A stretch of 21,361 bases of DNA from Phallusia fumigata (taxonomy: Eukaryota; Chordata; Ascidiacea; Phlebobranchia; Ascidiidae). How positions within the stretch are numbered: position 1 is the first letter of the stretch; every line of letters starts with the position of its first letter. Location of the stretch: the NCBI GenBank assembly GCA_008931825.1, contig QXVZ01020502.1, forward strand, positions 1,262 through 22,622, written 5' to 3'. Below the pieces are notes generated by a model that saw nothing but the letters and a program-made list of their open reading frames with translations, was not told the origin of the DNA and made no database searches. The position numbers and the translations under genes are program-made. Below, in pieces: positions 8,551 to 19,500 of this stretch.

Positions 8551-10661
8551 GAAAGGGAGGTGCGACTGCATTTTTGACTTTAACAGTTGTCTGCTGATTC
8601 ATTTTGTTGCATATGTGAATATTTGCTTTATTCGTCTTTAGCAGTGGTTGTTGCATACAGACCAGCAAGGATGGCAGTATGGTACGCAGCAAAAATCGTC
8701 GAAAGGTATGGTACGCCCTTCGAGGCGAGGTACGCTCAACTAAAAAACGTGTACCATTCCATAATGCAATCCTTGCACTTTAGACACTTGGCTCCCAACT
8801 TTTTTTCTGTTTGACCTTTTTGTTAGACGCAAACAACACTGGCTTTAACGAAGTCCGCATTGTCCAGCGGAGTCATCGTCTCAATGATGTTATTTCACAA
8901 GGTTCGCGCCCGCTGGACACCAGTTGAGTAAAACCAAGCGAACTTTCTCTCTCACGATTTCGAAAATAGCCGCACCGATGTTACTGTTGCATTAAAGTTT
9001 TTGTAAAAATTTTATGATGCAAATAAATTTGTTTTCCACTTCAATGAAATTGTAAATCAACATGAACCGGGCAAAATGTGCATTCAACAATCTTTATTTC
9101 CAATAGGTGACGCTGTTGTAAACATCGAAAATATAAACCAGATGTATGTTTAAATGGTCAACGATATCAGTAAATAACGCGAAATGATTTCTAATGTTTA
9201 TAAAATACAAAGTACAAAGACACATTCTTTATCAATTTTTAACAATGGATTCATGAAAATTGGCAAACCGAGAGGCAAAAAACAGACAAGCACCTCTATT
9301 TCGTTTTATATTTCTATGGCCACCACAATCGATTTGTCTTGATAGTGAATGAAAGAGTTGGGAAAGTGCTTGTTGTTTCTGCTGTGGTTATAGACAGATT
9401 ATAGTGATTACTGATGTACATTTATTTTTAATTTGTAAAATAATTTTGCGATCTTACGTTCTACTCAACAAAATTTTTCATAATTTAATATAATAGCCCT
9501 GATTAAATAAAAGAATTGTTGTAAAAAAGTGTGGTTTTTTTTGCAACATGCAGTTAATTTTATTGGTGTGTAGGCAAATACTTCAATAGCTTTAAATTCC
9601 TATTAATTTTAAAGCCAGAAAAATAAGTTCGTTTATGAAAAATTAGAAATTGGCAAGCACTTGTAAGTTGGAAATGTGTGGGTCTAGAAAAAGAAATTGG
9701 TTTAATTCCAATGTTGTCGGAGTTTCTCTATCTGTGGTCATTTGTTGCATGTAAAGAGAAATTCTGGCATTTGGAATTGTGTCAACTAGGGTTCCCTCCC
9801 GGGAATGTTTCGACAGGATTTAAATCCCAGAAAGTTTGTTTAAAATTCCCAGGACTATAGCAACAACACAAAACTAATTCAGAAGAGGTTAAGTTTTTCT
9901 AATTTTTGTTTTCATCCCTTATAAATAAAAAAGATGGTGCTTTGATGTATTTTTTTACCATAATCGACGTTACTTGTCACTTGAGTAACTTTTGTTTGTA
10001 GCTTCACAAGTGTACACAAGTGCGCTGACTAGCGGCTGAAAAAAATCCAATTTATTTTAAAAAAAGTATTTTTACAAATAAAAATAATGGCCTAGAAGAG
10101 CTATGCAATATATTTTAAAGGGAGCTGAAAAATTATCTAAACAGCCCAAATCAGTCAACTTGATAAGTTACTTTTTCTATGTATTTCAGTTACACAACTT
10201 TTGTTTGGCCTAACTTAAGTTAAATCTTTTCAGTATTGAGGTCATATAGAATGGTCCACTTTTGTAAGGTCTGTAAACCTCCTCTTTTTTGCTTTTTGTT
10301 GTTGTAGACTTTGATGTGACTTAGTGCTGGGAAGTAAAATAACTTTAGATTAGATATTGGGCACAGGCACTAAGATGATGTAATCAACACATGCACACAG
10401 ATACTTGTGAACAATTACTATCACAAAACTCTTGAGGATATATCTCCTATCAACAATTGACACCCTATTTTATCGCCGCTGGAAATTCAAGTTACCTTGT
10501 TTTTGCTGTTTTGAAATTTGTGCCGAAATGCCAAAGATGTAAATCTCGATATTTTTTGGTGGTAAGTAAAATATCATTTACTGAGTGCAAAGTACATAGG
10601 GAATGTTGTCTGTAATTTAAGCAAACACTTTGTCAGGGTAAGCAAACAGCATAGCCTCAAG
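8551..10661. other. Gene-free AT-rich stretch between receptor and liprin-alpha
   Basis: About 2.1 kb with no exon I can support. The left part is receptor 3' UTR, with AATAAA at 9022-9027 (about 470 bp after the stop) and again at 9506-9511. The right end contains a candidate acceptor (tttgtcag ending near 10636) just before the liprin start codon, marking the 5' end of a first coding exon or a trans-splice site. Between them the sequence is poly-A/T rich and lacks clear tandem repeats or terminal inverted repeats. Confidence 0.45.
9022..9027 (+). terminator. Candidate poly(A) signal of the seven-helix receptor
   Basis: AATAAA is the first canonical hexamer on the plus strand after the receptor stop that I found. 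It lies in an AT-rich context and is followed by T-rich sequence. A weaker ATTAAA lies some 30 bp upstream (about 8991-8996). Confidence 0.4.
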
Positions 10662-13600
10662 ATGATGTGTGACATTATGCCCACCATCAGTGAAGATCGC
10701 ATCAGCAACATTGGTGCTGATGGCGCAGAGGAAGAAGAAGACAAAGTAAAACAATTTTTTATTTCTTAAAAACATACTGATTTACCGCTTTTTTTTACTT
10801 TATACCCCTAAACTAGATTTTAATTGTATTTTTAAGTCAAAAGCAAGACCAAATTATTATAGATCACAAATATTTCTTGAATCAGGCCAAATCAAAGCAA
10901 TAACATGCTCAGAATCTAGCCAGCAATTGCCAAAAACATTGTTTTAGAAATCATGCTGCAAAATAATAGTGGATTTGTTATAATAGCATTTTTTCAAATT
11001 CTGTTGATGAAGCTTGCTTTGATCTAAAGATTTGCTTTTTGCTTAATAATGGGGGTAGTGGCAAAGCTTATTTGTCTACCTTCAAAATGCAACAGGGTAC
11101 CCAATATGCTGATGCTTTTCTCAAGCTTACACAGTAAAATGACATTGTTTTTAAAAGTAGCAACCACAACATGATAGTTACTCTACATTCCACATTTTGA
11201 CAAGCATGTCAGTTTTTAAACTATGTTAATATNATCAGGCCAAATCAAAGCAATAACATGCTCAGAATCCAGCCAGCAATTGCCAAAAACATTGTTTTAG
11301 AAATCATGCTGCAGAATAATAGTGGATTTGTTATAATAGCATTTTTTTCAAATTCTGTTGATGAAGCTTGCTTTGATCTAAAGATTTGCTCTTGCTTAAT
11401 AATGGGGGTAGTGGCAAAGCTTATTTGTCTACCTTCAAAATGCAACATAGTACCCAATATGCTGACGCTTTTCTCAAGCTTACGCAGTAAAATGACATTG
11501 TTCTTAAAAGTAGCAACCACAACATGATAGTTACTCTACATTCCACATTTTGGCAAGCATGTCAGTTTTTAAACTATGTTAATATGCATGTAATAAAAAT
11601 TAAAACACAATATGATGTCTCATGTTAAATAGTAAATATTCGGACATTTTCAAAGACATACTTTGTAACAGGCCAACCTGGAACAGCTAATGGTAACCGT
11701 GTTGGATGAGCGGGACAAACTGGCCGAAACGCTGCAGGTGATGTTTTACACTGTTTGTTAGGACTTCACCTAGTATATATATGTTTCCAACGTTTATTTG
11801 TTTGTTCACAGGAAAGCAAAGAAAATTTGGCCAGTACCAATTCCAAAGTAGGGGAACTTGAAAAAGAACGAGATTTTTTGTTAAAGCAACTCAACAACAC
11901 AATGCCAGCAGTAAGTTAGATTGCTGTAGGTTTAATGTCCATACTGCACATGGTTGGACGTTATTGATAAGAAACCACAATCCTATGCATATTACTAGTC
12001 TCCAATTAAGGCAAACATAATTGCAGTTATCAGCTGTGATACTAGTAACAGGATATTATTCATAAGCAGATGGGAATTATTCAGACATTTTAAAACATTA
12101 AATGAAACATACACAAAATGGTACAGAATTACAGATCTGCTTTACACAACCAAAAAAGAATGCATTGGTCGCTCATTTTGTGTAACATGTGCTTCACTGT
12201 GGCTCTCACCTTGATAAAAAATTAATAGGTCAGTTTTTGTGTTGCGCTTCTGTGCAATAGATGCTTTGTGTGCTTTCTACTTTAATGCCCTGCACAGAGT
12301 CTGCCTCGAAGGGTATTTTCTTTGCTGACCAGTCCACATCCCCATGGGATCTCATGGCACATTTGTACAGGATATTTACAATGCTGTGTTGTGTATTTGA
12401 AAGGCACTTTCTGGCCACTAATGTGATTTCCAATACCTGATTGGCAGAATGTCACTGCTGGTCCTCCTATGCAGTAAAAAGCCTTGATTGTTGATCAAAA
12501 TGCTTCATATGTGTTTTTGTGCACTTGTTTATTATCCTGGATGTATATAAGTATGTTGGGTGAATATAAAAAATATGAATTTATGTAAACCAAACATATA
12601 TTCAGGGTAATATTTGAGCAATGTAAAGCATTTTCTGTTTAAAATAATTGTTGCGAAACGCCTTGATAAACTGCTACTTTTCATGTGTCTTCATTTTGCT
12701 TTTTTTTTAAATGTGCACTAGAATTTATTTGCCAGCCACCCACTTGAAAGTTAATTGCCATCTTTTATTGCACAACCACCAATGGCCCACCCAAGTTGTA
12801 AACCAATGAACTTGCAACTTACACACATTCAGTAAATATGAGCAGATGTCATAAATATCTCGAATGAGTTTTTGGTAAATTACTTGCCCTGTCAGTGATA
12901 ATAATGCAAATCAATTAGCAAGATTTTAAAGGGTGGAAAAATGTACTAAATTGCCTACACCTTACCTAAATGTACTAAATTTACTTTACCTAAATTTACC
13001 TACTAAATGTACCAGTGTGATGCAAAAGTTTAAACTATGATGAGACCCAAATGACTGTTGCGTTCTAATGACTGTACAGTTATAGCCAGTTACACTGCTG
13101 ACAGGAAATAGGAAGGATTTGTTTGTGCGTTTCGTACATTAAAATCTGTTTAATTATTCAAGGACTATGCTGCTCTGACCAAAGAACTTAATCATGCCCG
13201 CGAGAAATTGCTGGAATACACGGAGGAAATAAATGACATGAAATCGGAGAGAAACAACACCAGGGTATGCCTGGATTGTATGTGACCAAAAAACTTCATC
13301 ACAGTCTCATGCAGCAACCTTGCCCAGTACTTTTAAAGCTTTGTAAAGCTTCTGTAACATTAGTAAGAAACCTACTTGGTATTTCCAATACTTATGACAC
13401 AAAGTTTTGGTTGTTATATGCATTGTATTTTTAACCAGTACTGCATTCATCTTGTGCAGAATATGTATTAAATACTTGTTTGTAAGGAATTGCTGTTTTC
13501 TCACAGCTTCTCCTGGAGCATTTAGAGACGCTTGTTGCTAGACATGAGCGGGCATTACGAATGACCGTCGTAAAGCGTCAACAACAACAAAATGCTGGAG

Positions 13601-15590
13601 TATCAAGTGAGGTTGAAGTTTTAAAAGCTCTAAAATCTTTGTTTGAACACCACAAAGCTTTGGATGAAAAGGTAAGTTGAGTATTGCCAACATTACACCT
13701 GAATTTTTCAAGTGCACTTTTGATGAGTTGGATAAAAAAAATCAGACTTTCAATTCCATGTTACTGATTTTCATGATTTTAATTGCTGTATCTGCAGGTA
13801 AGGGAAAAGCTAAAAGCTGCCCTAGAACGCGAAATGCATCTGGAAGAACTTCTGGAATCATCAAACCGGGAGGTAAATATAGCTGACTTTTTGCTGATGT
13901 TTATGACATTTAAAAATACCACTACAATTCAGTGTTATAGAACAATCACCAGATTTTTTGGCCATTTTAGTGTCTCGTGGCCCAGATTTTGTATCAGTTT
14001 GATTCTGATGAAAAGTTATAAATGACAGTAAGACTGTTTGCACAGCCTGCTGTGTAAATCCTTTGCTAAATACTGAATTCCTAGGAAAGGCAATATCATA
14101 AAATGTTTCCTGTCATGTGTCATTTGTGTGATGTGTATTTTATTCAGTGCAAAGTTTTACGGGAGCAAGTCAACCAACTGAAACTTCAAAATCAATCTGG
14201 GAGCAATGAAAGCTTGAAGAAAAATGAGCCACAGAAAGAGAGAAATGGCTCAAATAACGTAAATTTAAAAAAAACAAATGAATTCAAGACCTTACAAGTT
14301 AATAGTATTGACCTGTAGTTTTTATTCAAGAATACCTATTTCACGTCATGATGTAGTTTTTCAATAAATTTACTGTGATGTGTGAAAAGGATATTCTGAC
14401 TTTTTCACAACAAAACATATATATGTTTTACCATTTCACTTCTTTTGTTTAGAAGATTACGAATGGGAATCGTGAAGTGGAAGAGGAGGCAAATCGAATT
14501 GTTTTGCTGCAAGAAACCAACGATAAGCAATCAAACGAACTAAACCACTTGCGTCAAAGAGTCAATTCCTCCCTTAGTCGGTAAGTTCAATCCTTTCTGA
14601 AATTCCGGCAATAGTTTTCATTAGCTTGAAGGTATCATGTCCTTTCATTGTGTTACAGTTATATTATATTTTATGTACGCATTTTTCTCGATATGTTATT
14701 TTGAAACTTAACATGTCACCAAAAGTTTGTTGCTTGTTTGCTTTGATAAGTAGGAAGTACTCAATTGTTTTCTTAAGAATTTGTAACCATTCAATTAAAA
14801 AGACATTTAAAAAGGGGTACGTATGTAACAATACTATCAAACATTTGTAACACCAGCTATACTTTTGCACTGGCACAAGTATGTTGTTGGTTCATTGCCC
14901 AAGTGGTTTGTGTTTCTGTGAGTGTCAAAGGTTGCTGGTCCCAAGCAATGTGGACAATCATTAATTATTCAAATCCTAGACAGTGTAGCTATTTGCAACA
15001 ATGCTCCAAGCACTTATCACCCCACTTGACCACTACACCTGCCCATCTTGCATTACTCAAAATAGTCTGCTTTTAATTTTTGAATCTTTCCTAACTGTTT
15101 TAGCATTGGAGAGCTGGAGGAGTGTTTGGACACTGCCAGAAAGGATCTGATCAGGTCGGAGGAGCTAAACAACAGAGCTCAAAAAGAATTACGGGAGGTA
15201 ACATGAGTTGACATAAACCAATAGACATCAGTAAATGTCCAATACATTTCAACACACAAATGTTCATTCCGTGTGGGGGAAAATGCTTTTTCTACAAAAT
15301 TATGAAACGTTATTGTTTTACAGAAGCCCTGAATACTTTCCGTTAAAAACCTAGTAGCTTAGTGTTTGATTGGAATCTTAAAGTGTTGTATTGTTTAACC
15401 TTAGTTTCTTTTCTTATGACAGCTGTGTGTATGTTTACAACAGGCACAGAAAAGTCGGCAGGACTTGGAAGATCGACTCTCTACACTCGAACGGAGATAC
15501 CTTAATGCCCAGAGAGAAGCTGCATCAGTGCATGAACTTAATGACAGACTAGAATCAGAACTTGCCAACAGAGAGGTCTCAGTACAACAG
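10662..15590 (+). CDS. PPFIA: Liprin-alpha, N-terminal coiled-coil part (exons 1-10)
   Basis: Liprin-alpha is a scaffold of presynaptic active zones and focal adhesions that binds LAR-type phosphatases, RIM/ELKS and kinesin-3. Exons: 10662-10745, 11672-11737, 11812-11910, 13163-13264, 13507-13671, 13798-13872, 14148-14258, 14453-14580, 15104-15197 and 15444-15590. All are GT..AG with consistent phase and give 357 residues. The start [11 protein letters not shown] is diagnostic for the family. Then come [19 protein letters not shown] (31-49), AALTKELN, the nearly invariant block around [14 protein letters not shown] and [20 protein letters not shown] (118-172), and [13 protein letters not shown] and [20 protein letters not shown] near the end. 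The exon 7-8 region (198-277) is least conserved. Reading stops in phase 0 after VSVQQ, exactly where vertebrate proteins continue the coil. The next exons are absent, and an N lies 80 bp further on. Intron 1 holds a haplotype duplicate. Confidence 0.95.
10881..11585 (+). repeat. 352-bp direct duplication around one N, diverged by a few percent (two haplotypes)
   Basis: Copy 1 is 10881-11232, N is 11233 and copy 2 is 11234-11585. Reading them side by side shows roughly ten differences, mostly transitions plus small homopolymer-length changes (for example gaatctagc/gaatccagc and caacaggg/caacatag). The unit lies wholly in liprin intron 1 and codes for nothing. Abutting exactly at the N and diverging at allele-like levels points to both haplotypes being laid end to end. 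Confidence 0.85.
11911..13162 (+). other. Liprin-alpha intron 3, the longest visible intron of the gene
   Basis: 1252 bp with donor gtaagt and acceptor ttcaag. No nested exon was recognised. At 12941-13013 an AT-rich imperfect tandem array repeats the words cctaaat, tgtactaaat and tttacc, a probable minor microsatellite-like tract. Confidence 0.6.
12941..13013 (+). repeat. Imperfect short tandem repeat in liprin-alpha intron 3
   Basis: Units such as atgtactaaat, acctaaatgtactaaat and acctactaaatgtacc recur with irregular spacing over about 70 bp. It is visibly repetitive but not a clean array. No function is implied. Confidence 0.5.
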
Positions 15591-15885
15591 GTAGAAACGA
15601 TTTTACTCACAACAAAACATTAAGTCCTATTACAAATGTGGCAAATTGGGTGGAAATATTTTGAATAAANGTTATATGTCAACATAATCAGCTTTAAAAA
15701 CAATGCTCCCTGAAAGGCAGTGGTCTGTCACATGACAATCATATGCTGCGGTATTGGCAATTAAGTTTTAAAATTTTACCATTTATTTTTTTCCTGACCT
15801 TATTTGTTTATTTTTTGATTCCCGCCCATTACGTTTCTTAATATAATATGTCACCATAAAAATCTAAATTATGTTTTGCAAACAG
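15591..15885 (+). other. Collapsed gap region inside liprin-alpha
   Basis: 295 bp of non-coding sequence with a single N at 15670. Unlike the other four N bases in the window, this one is not flanked by a duplication I can see. The left exon ends in phase 0 and the right exon must be entered in phase 1, so they cannot be spliced together in frame. The vertebrate protein has roughly 290 further residues between the two matched points. The N therefore most likely stands for missing sequence of unknown length. Confidence 0.75.
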
Positions 15886-16228
15886 AAATGGACGACAGCG
15901 TCTACTCGGCTGTCGATCTCCTCTCGCCCGGTCAAACCGACGCCCAGTCTCTGGCGTACATGCTACAAGACCAACTTGACGCAATAAACCAGGAAATCAG
16001 GTTCGTAAACCCCAGAACAAAATAACCGGTTTATTCTTCACCTAACGCTTATCGACACATAATTGCAGCATTTTACAAGAGGAGAAGATAAGCGCCGAGA
16101 GACAAGCCGAGGAAATCGAACAACGCGTCACAGGAACCACGGACACTCGGCGTCCAATGTTTCAGCTGGATAGCGGTGCCGTGGTCTACCCGGGAGGCCC
16201 AAGTGCAAGGACCCAGCCACCCTTTCCG
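15886..16228 (+). CDS. PPFIA: Liprin-alpha, central segment (two exons after the gap)
   Basis: Exons 15886-16000 and 16069-16228 encode the conserved central liprin-alpha segment SAVDLLSPGQTDAQSLAYML, QDQLDAINQEIR and LQEEKISAERQAEEIEQRV, the end of the coiled-coil half of the protein. After this the sequence diverges into a Gly/Pro/Arg linker (LDSGAVVYPGGPSARTQPP). The second exon ends in phase 0 at a gtaagt donor, so the gene continues, but none of the downstream linker or three SAM-domain exons occurs on the plus strand in the remaining 5.1 kb. An in-frame ATG at 15888-15890 would allow a short product, though I see no promoter for it. The opposite-strand gene begins its 3' end about 350 bp further on. 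Family identity is clear; continuity with the first ten exons is inferred from order and orientation. Confidence 0.9.
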
Positions 16229-16576
16229 GTAAGTCAGTGTATTGTACATGTCGCATTCAGCTGTTGTTGGTTTTTGAACCCTTTTAGTGGCGTTCTACGA
16301 TGGTCTCAGCTTCCGGCAACATAACCAAAGTTAACGGTAACATATGTATCTCAGCTTTATTAAGCTATTTATGTCAAGTGTGAGGATATTCCGGCAGTTA
16401 TGTGTGTTTTAATGAAGATAAATTTGTTTGATTCATACGCAGTTTGCATTATTAGCTGCACAGTGTTTAATATCCAGCTCGTCGGAGCCATTTATTTAAT
16501 AATCCGAGGTTCAATGTGCATTGCGTGTTCTTGGCAGTGATCTGAACCCGTGGTTGCTGCCTGTGTTCACCGCTTG
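16229..16576. other. Non-coding region: start of a liprin intron and 3' UTR of the opposite gene
   Basis: No exon is seen on the plus strand. On the minus strand it contains the 3' UTR of the 785-residue protein gene, with an AATAAA signal at 16491-16496. Confidence 0.5.
16491..16496 (-). terminator. Poly(A) signal of the unidentified ten-exon gene
   Basis: AATAAA on the minus strand (tttatt on plus), 81 bp after the stop codon at 16577-16579. This is a typical distance, and it is the first such hexamer I found downstream. Confidence 0.55.
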
Positions 16577-19500
16577 TTAGTGCAAAACGTGCTCCTGTAT
16601 TTGTTCCAACTGTGACATAGCGACAGGCGCGGTCACCCCCATCCCCGGAGTCTTTGGCATCATGACAGTTATTTCATGTTTCGTGTGCTTTGGCTTCGGC
16701 GTTGGCTTCCACTGATTTCCGCCATCGCCTTGGTCTTGAAACCTCAGCAGACGATGTCGGACTTGTCCGTCCTGCGCTGTATCCAGATGCCGCGTCCGCG
16801 GTTGGTGACCTTGGTTGACCCTCTGCATGGCCAGCGACTGCGCCCCAGTCACCACATACAAAGGAGCATCGTTCTGGCCATTGTTCGGGTAACTCGGAAC
16901 CGAGGCGTTACCTTGATACGGATAATAGTAATACGGTTGCTTGTGAAGATTGCGCTGGTTTGTGTGGCGCCGGTTAAGGGCGTTTTTGCTTGGCATCTCC
17001 AGCTGGCTGACAGGCGACTGGCTGAAGTAGTAACCAGCTCCCCCGTTAGTGTATGCGTCGCCGTGTTTCTTCATAACCCTGTATAAGCGCTGCAGATCCA
17101 TTAAGTCCTTGACTTTGGGCGCAGTTGGCGTTTTGCTTATCTTGTTGTACAGGTTTGTGAGTTGCATTAGGTTTTCTTCGTCTGTTTGGACTGGAGGGCC
17201 CAACCCATCCGCATGGTTGATTTGTAGCGGAATGTGTTCACCTGTGTCATCCGCACTCAGTTGCTCCATCCTCTTCGGCGGTCCGTGCTTTATCTCGTTG
17301 AGAGGCATTTGTATGCTTCCATCTAAACAGCAGTAACGTTTATTTCTAATTGGCGATTGAGGAGGTTGAACGCATACAGCACTTGAAATAGTAAAAGCCT
17401 ACCTTGAGTGCTTACACAAAAACACAGAGAATGGAACCGCTAAAGCAGGTGCGGTATTAGGATAGTAGCTATGTGTTAAGTTTCGGTTTACCCGCTTTTT
17501 GCATGTTCCACAACTCCGCCGTCATCGGTTCCGACAAGTGGTTTTGGTACAAACTCCGGAAGAACATGTCCACGGGGCTGCTGGATGGGGCTCTCAATGC
17601 GAGTTCACTGAATTGCAAAATTTAAGCACATCTCCCTTTAAACTTACGATCGTATTTAGGGATGGTCAATGTAGAAATTTGATTTCTAGAGATTCGAATT
17701 CCTTAGTATTCAAGTCCTAAAGTGCGTTTTTAAATCGGTTGATTAGATTGAACCTGTTGGGGTGCTAAACATAGAAAAACTTTCAAGTTTACTAGCGTGC
17801 TTTCAGCAGTTGGTACAGTTTCCTACAAAATTTCGATTGATTTCGACACGGTCTAAAATCACGGGTTATGCAGTTGTACTACATCAAACAAGTGACAAAT
17901 TTGCCACAAACGGCCGAAAAACAAATACGCTGCCCCCCACCTGTTCAGCATAGCAGACGTGAAGTTTGATACTGCTGCGTGTGTCGCGTTGAATGTGAGT
18001 CTTTGTCGACTTTTGTCCATCTCCTGTTGTCGGCGTTGTCTCTCCCTGGCGGTCAGCGGCGGTTCCACGACAGCGATGCGCAGAACCTTGTTTTTCCCGA
18101 CTGCTTGCGTTGAGCGACGCCCAACAACAAAAACTTGTTACAGCGAAAGATTAGGCCCGTTTATGGCAGCTTGTACGGACAGCCATGTCTTTCAAAAACC
18201 GTACAAAGACGAGTAAATAATTTACCCAAAATAGACCTAAAAATGTCTTTGACCTATCGGCGCTTTAGCAATATAGATCTCGGCCGCAATGTAACATTCC
18301 CATGCAAAACATGCCTAATGTGTCACAAACAACAAGTGGTTGCCCTAATCGCGTTTGTTTCCACTATCTTGTTCAAAATCCAATTTCTATCGATGTTGTC
18401 GCGATGAAACTTTAATGCGATACATTTTTGGCGTGATTGCTCGTAACAGCTCTCAGGACCCACCTGCACGTTTCCTGCCCCGCATCGGCTGATGGCTGGA
18501 TGTCAAAGCTGTGGCTGTAGCCTGGTCGTCGTTCTCTAATGACTGCAAGGTCTGCTGCTGACCACTGAGACTGGTGATGAGTTTGAGGCTCATGTGCTGA
18601 GGGTTTTCGCGCAGTGATTTGTGGAAGGCCTTGGACAGGGATGCACTGCGCGAAGAGATAACAAGTTTAAATTTTAGTTTGGAAACGCGGTGTGAAGTTT
18701 ATGGAAAGTGTACTTTAAAAGCACGTAGATTTCGGCATGAACTTATCCGCCGTTTCTGTGTCATTCAGGTATCTGCAGGCAGCCGAAAGAGTTAAGTATA
18801 TGTGGCCATAAAAAGTTTGGAATTTTTGCAATAAACGTTCGAGGCTAGGGTGTATCAACTGCGGCTATTTAAGTACATTAACTTTGCCAGAAGAGCATTG
18901 TCTTGCCGATCAACATTCCAAACAACAGTGAGCCTTTATATGTGGGCTTTGTTGTGTCATAAGACTTAGAGGGCGTGTTCGCGGCCGTTTGAACATTAAA
19001 AATTTACCGTCGCTGAAGAATAATTATAAAACACGGCCTGCCCTAAGACACAATNTGTGGGCTTTGTTGTGTCATAAGACTTAGATGGCGTGTTCGCGGC
19101 CGTTTGAACATAACTACAGTTGTCGATTGAAAATTTACCGTCGCTGAAGAATCCCTATAGAACACGGCCTGCCCTAAGACACAATAATCAACTTCACATC
19201 ACCTTGTCGCGTTTACTTTCGGCTGCATGACAGTGGCCGGGGTGTAAAGTCTTTGTGCGGCGTTCCGCTTCTTTAAACTGGAGTAAGACTGCGATTCTGG
19301 CTTATTTACTTCTTCCTCTTGACCTTTGCTCACAATCCTTAGCTGTGAGATAATAGGCGTCTGCTGCACCGTTCCATGAAGGTCATGGCCCTCTCTGTTG
19401 ATCGGGGTCACCAATGAACCAACTTTGGTGGTTTCAACCTCTTCTGGAGGCTCTTTGCCGTTCCTGTTGGAGATGTGTTTCTTGGCTATGGCGATGACCC

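Noticed and set aside
8587..8814. Short open frame downstream of the receptor, with a possible exon 8642-8706 flanked by ttcgtctttag and gtatgg
   Set aside because: No recognisable protein, no good link in phase to the receptor, and the likely next acceptor leads to an immediate stop. More likely 3' UTR.
11258..11527. Open frames on both strands within the liprin intron 1 duplication
   Set aside because: Disrupted by small indels in the sister copy, which coding sequence would not tolerate; no protein similarity.
16676..17336. Plus-strand open frames opposite the last exon of the 785-residue gene
   Set aside because: Antisense shadows of a GC-richer real exon; they have no family features or splice partners, and they are not liprin sequence.
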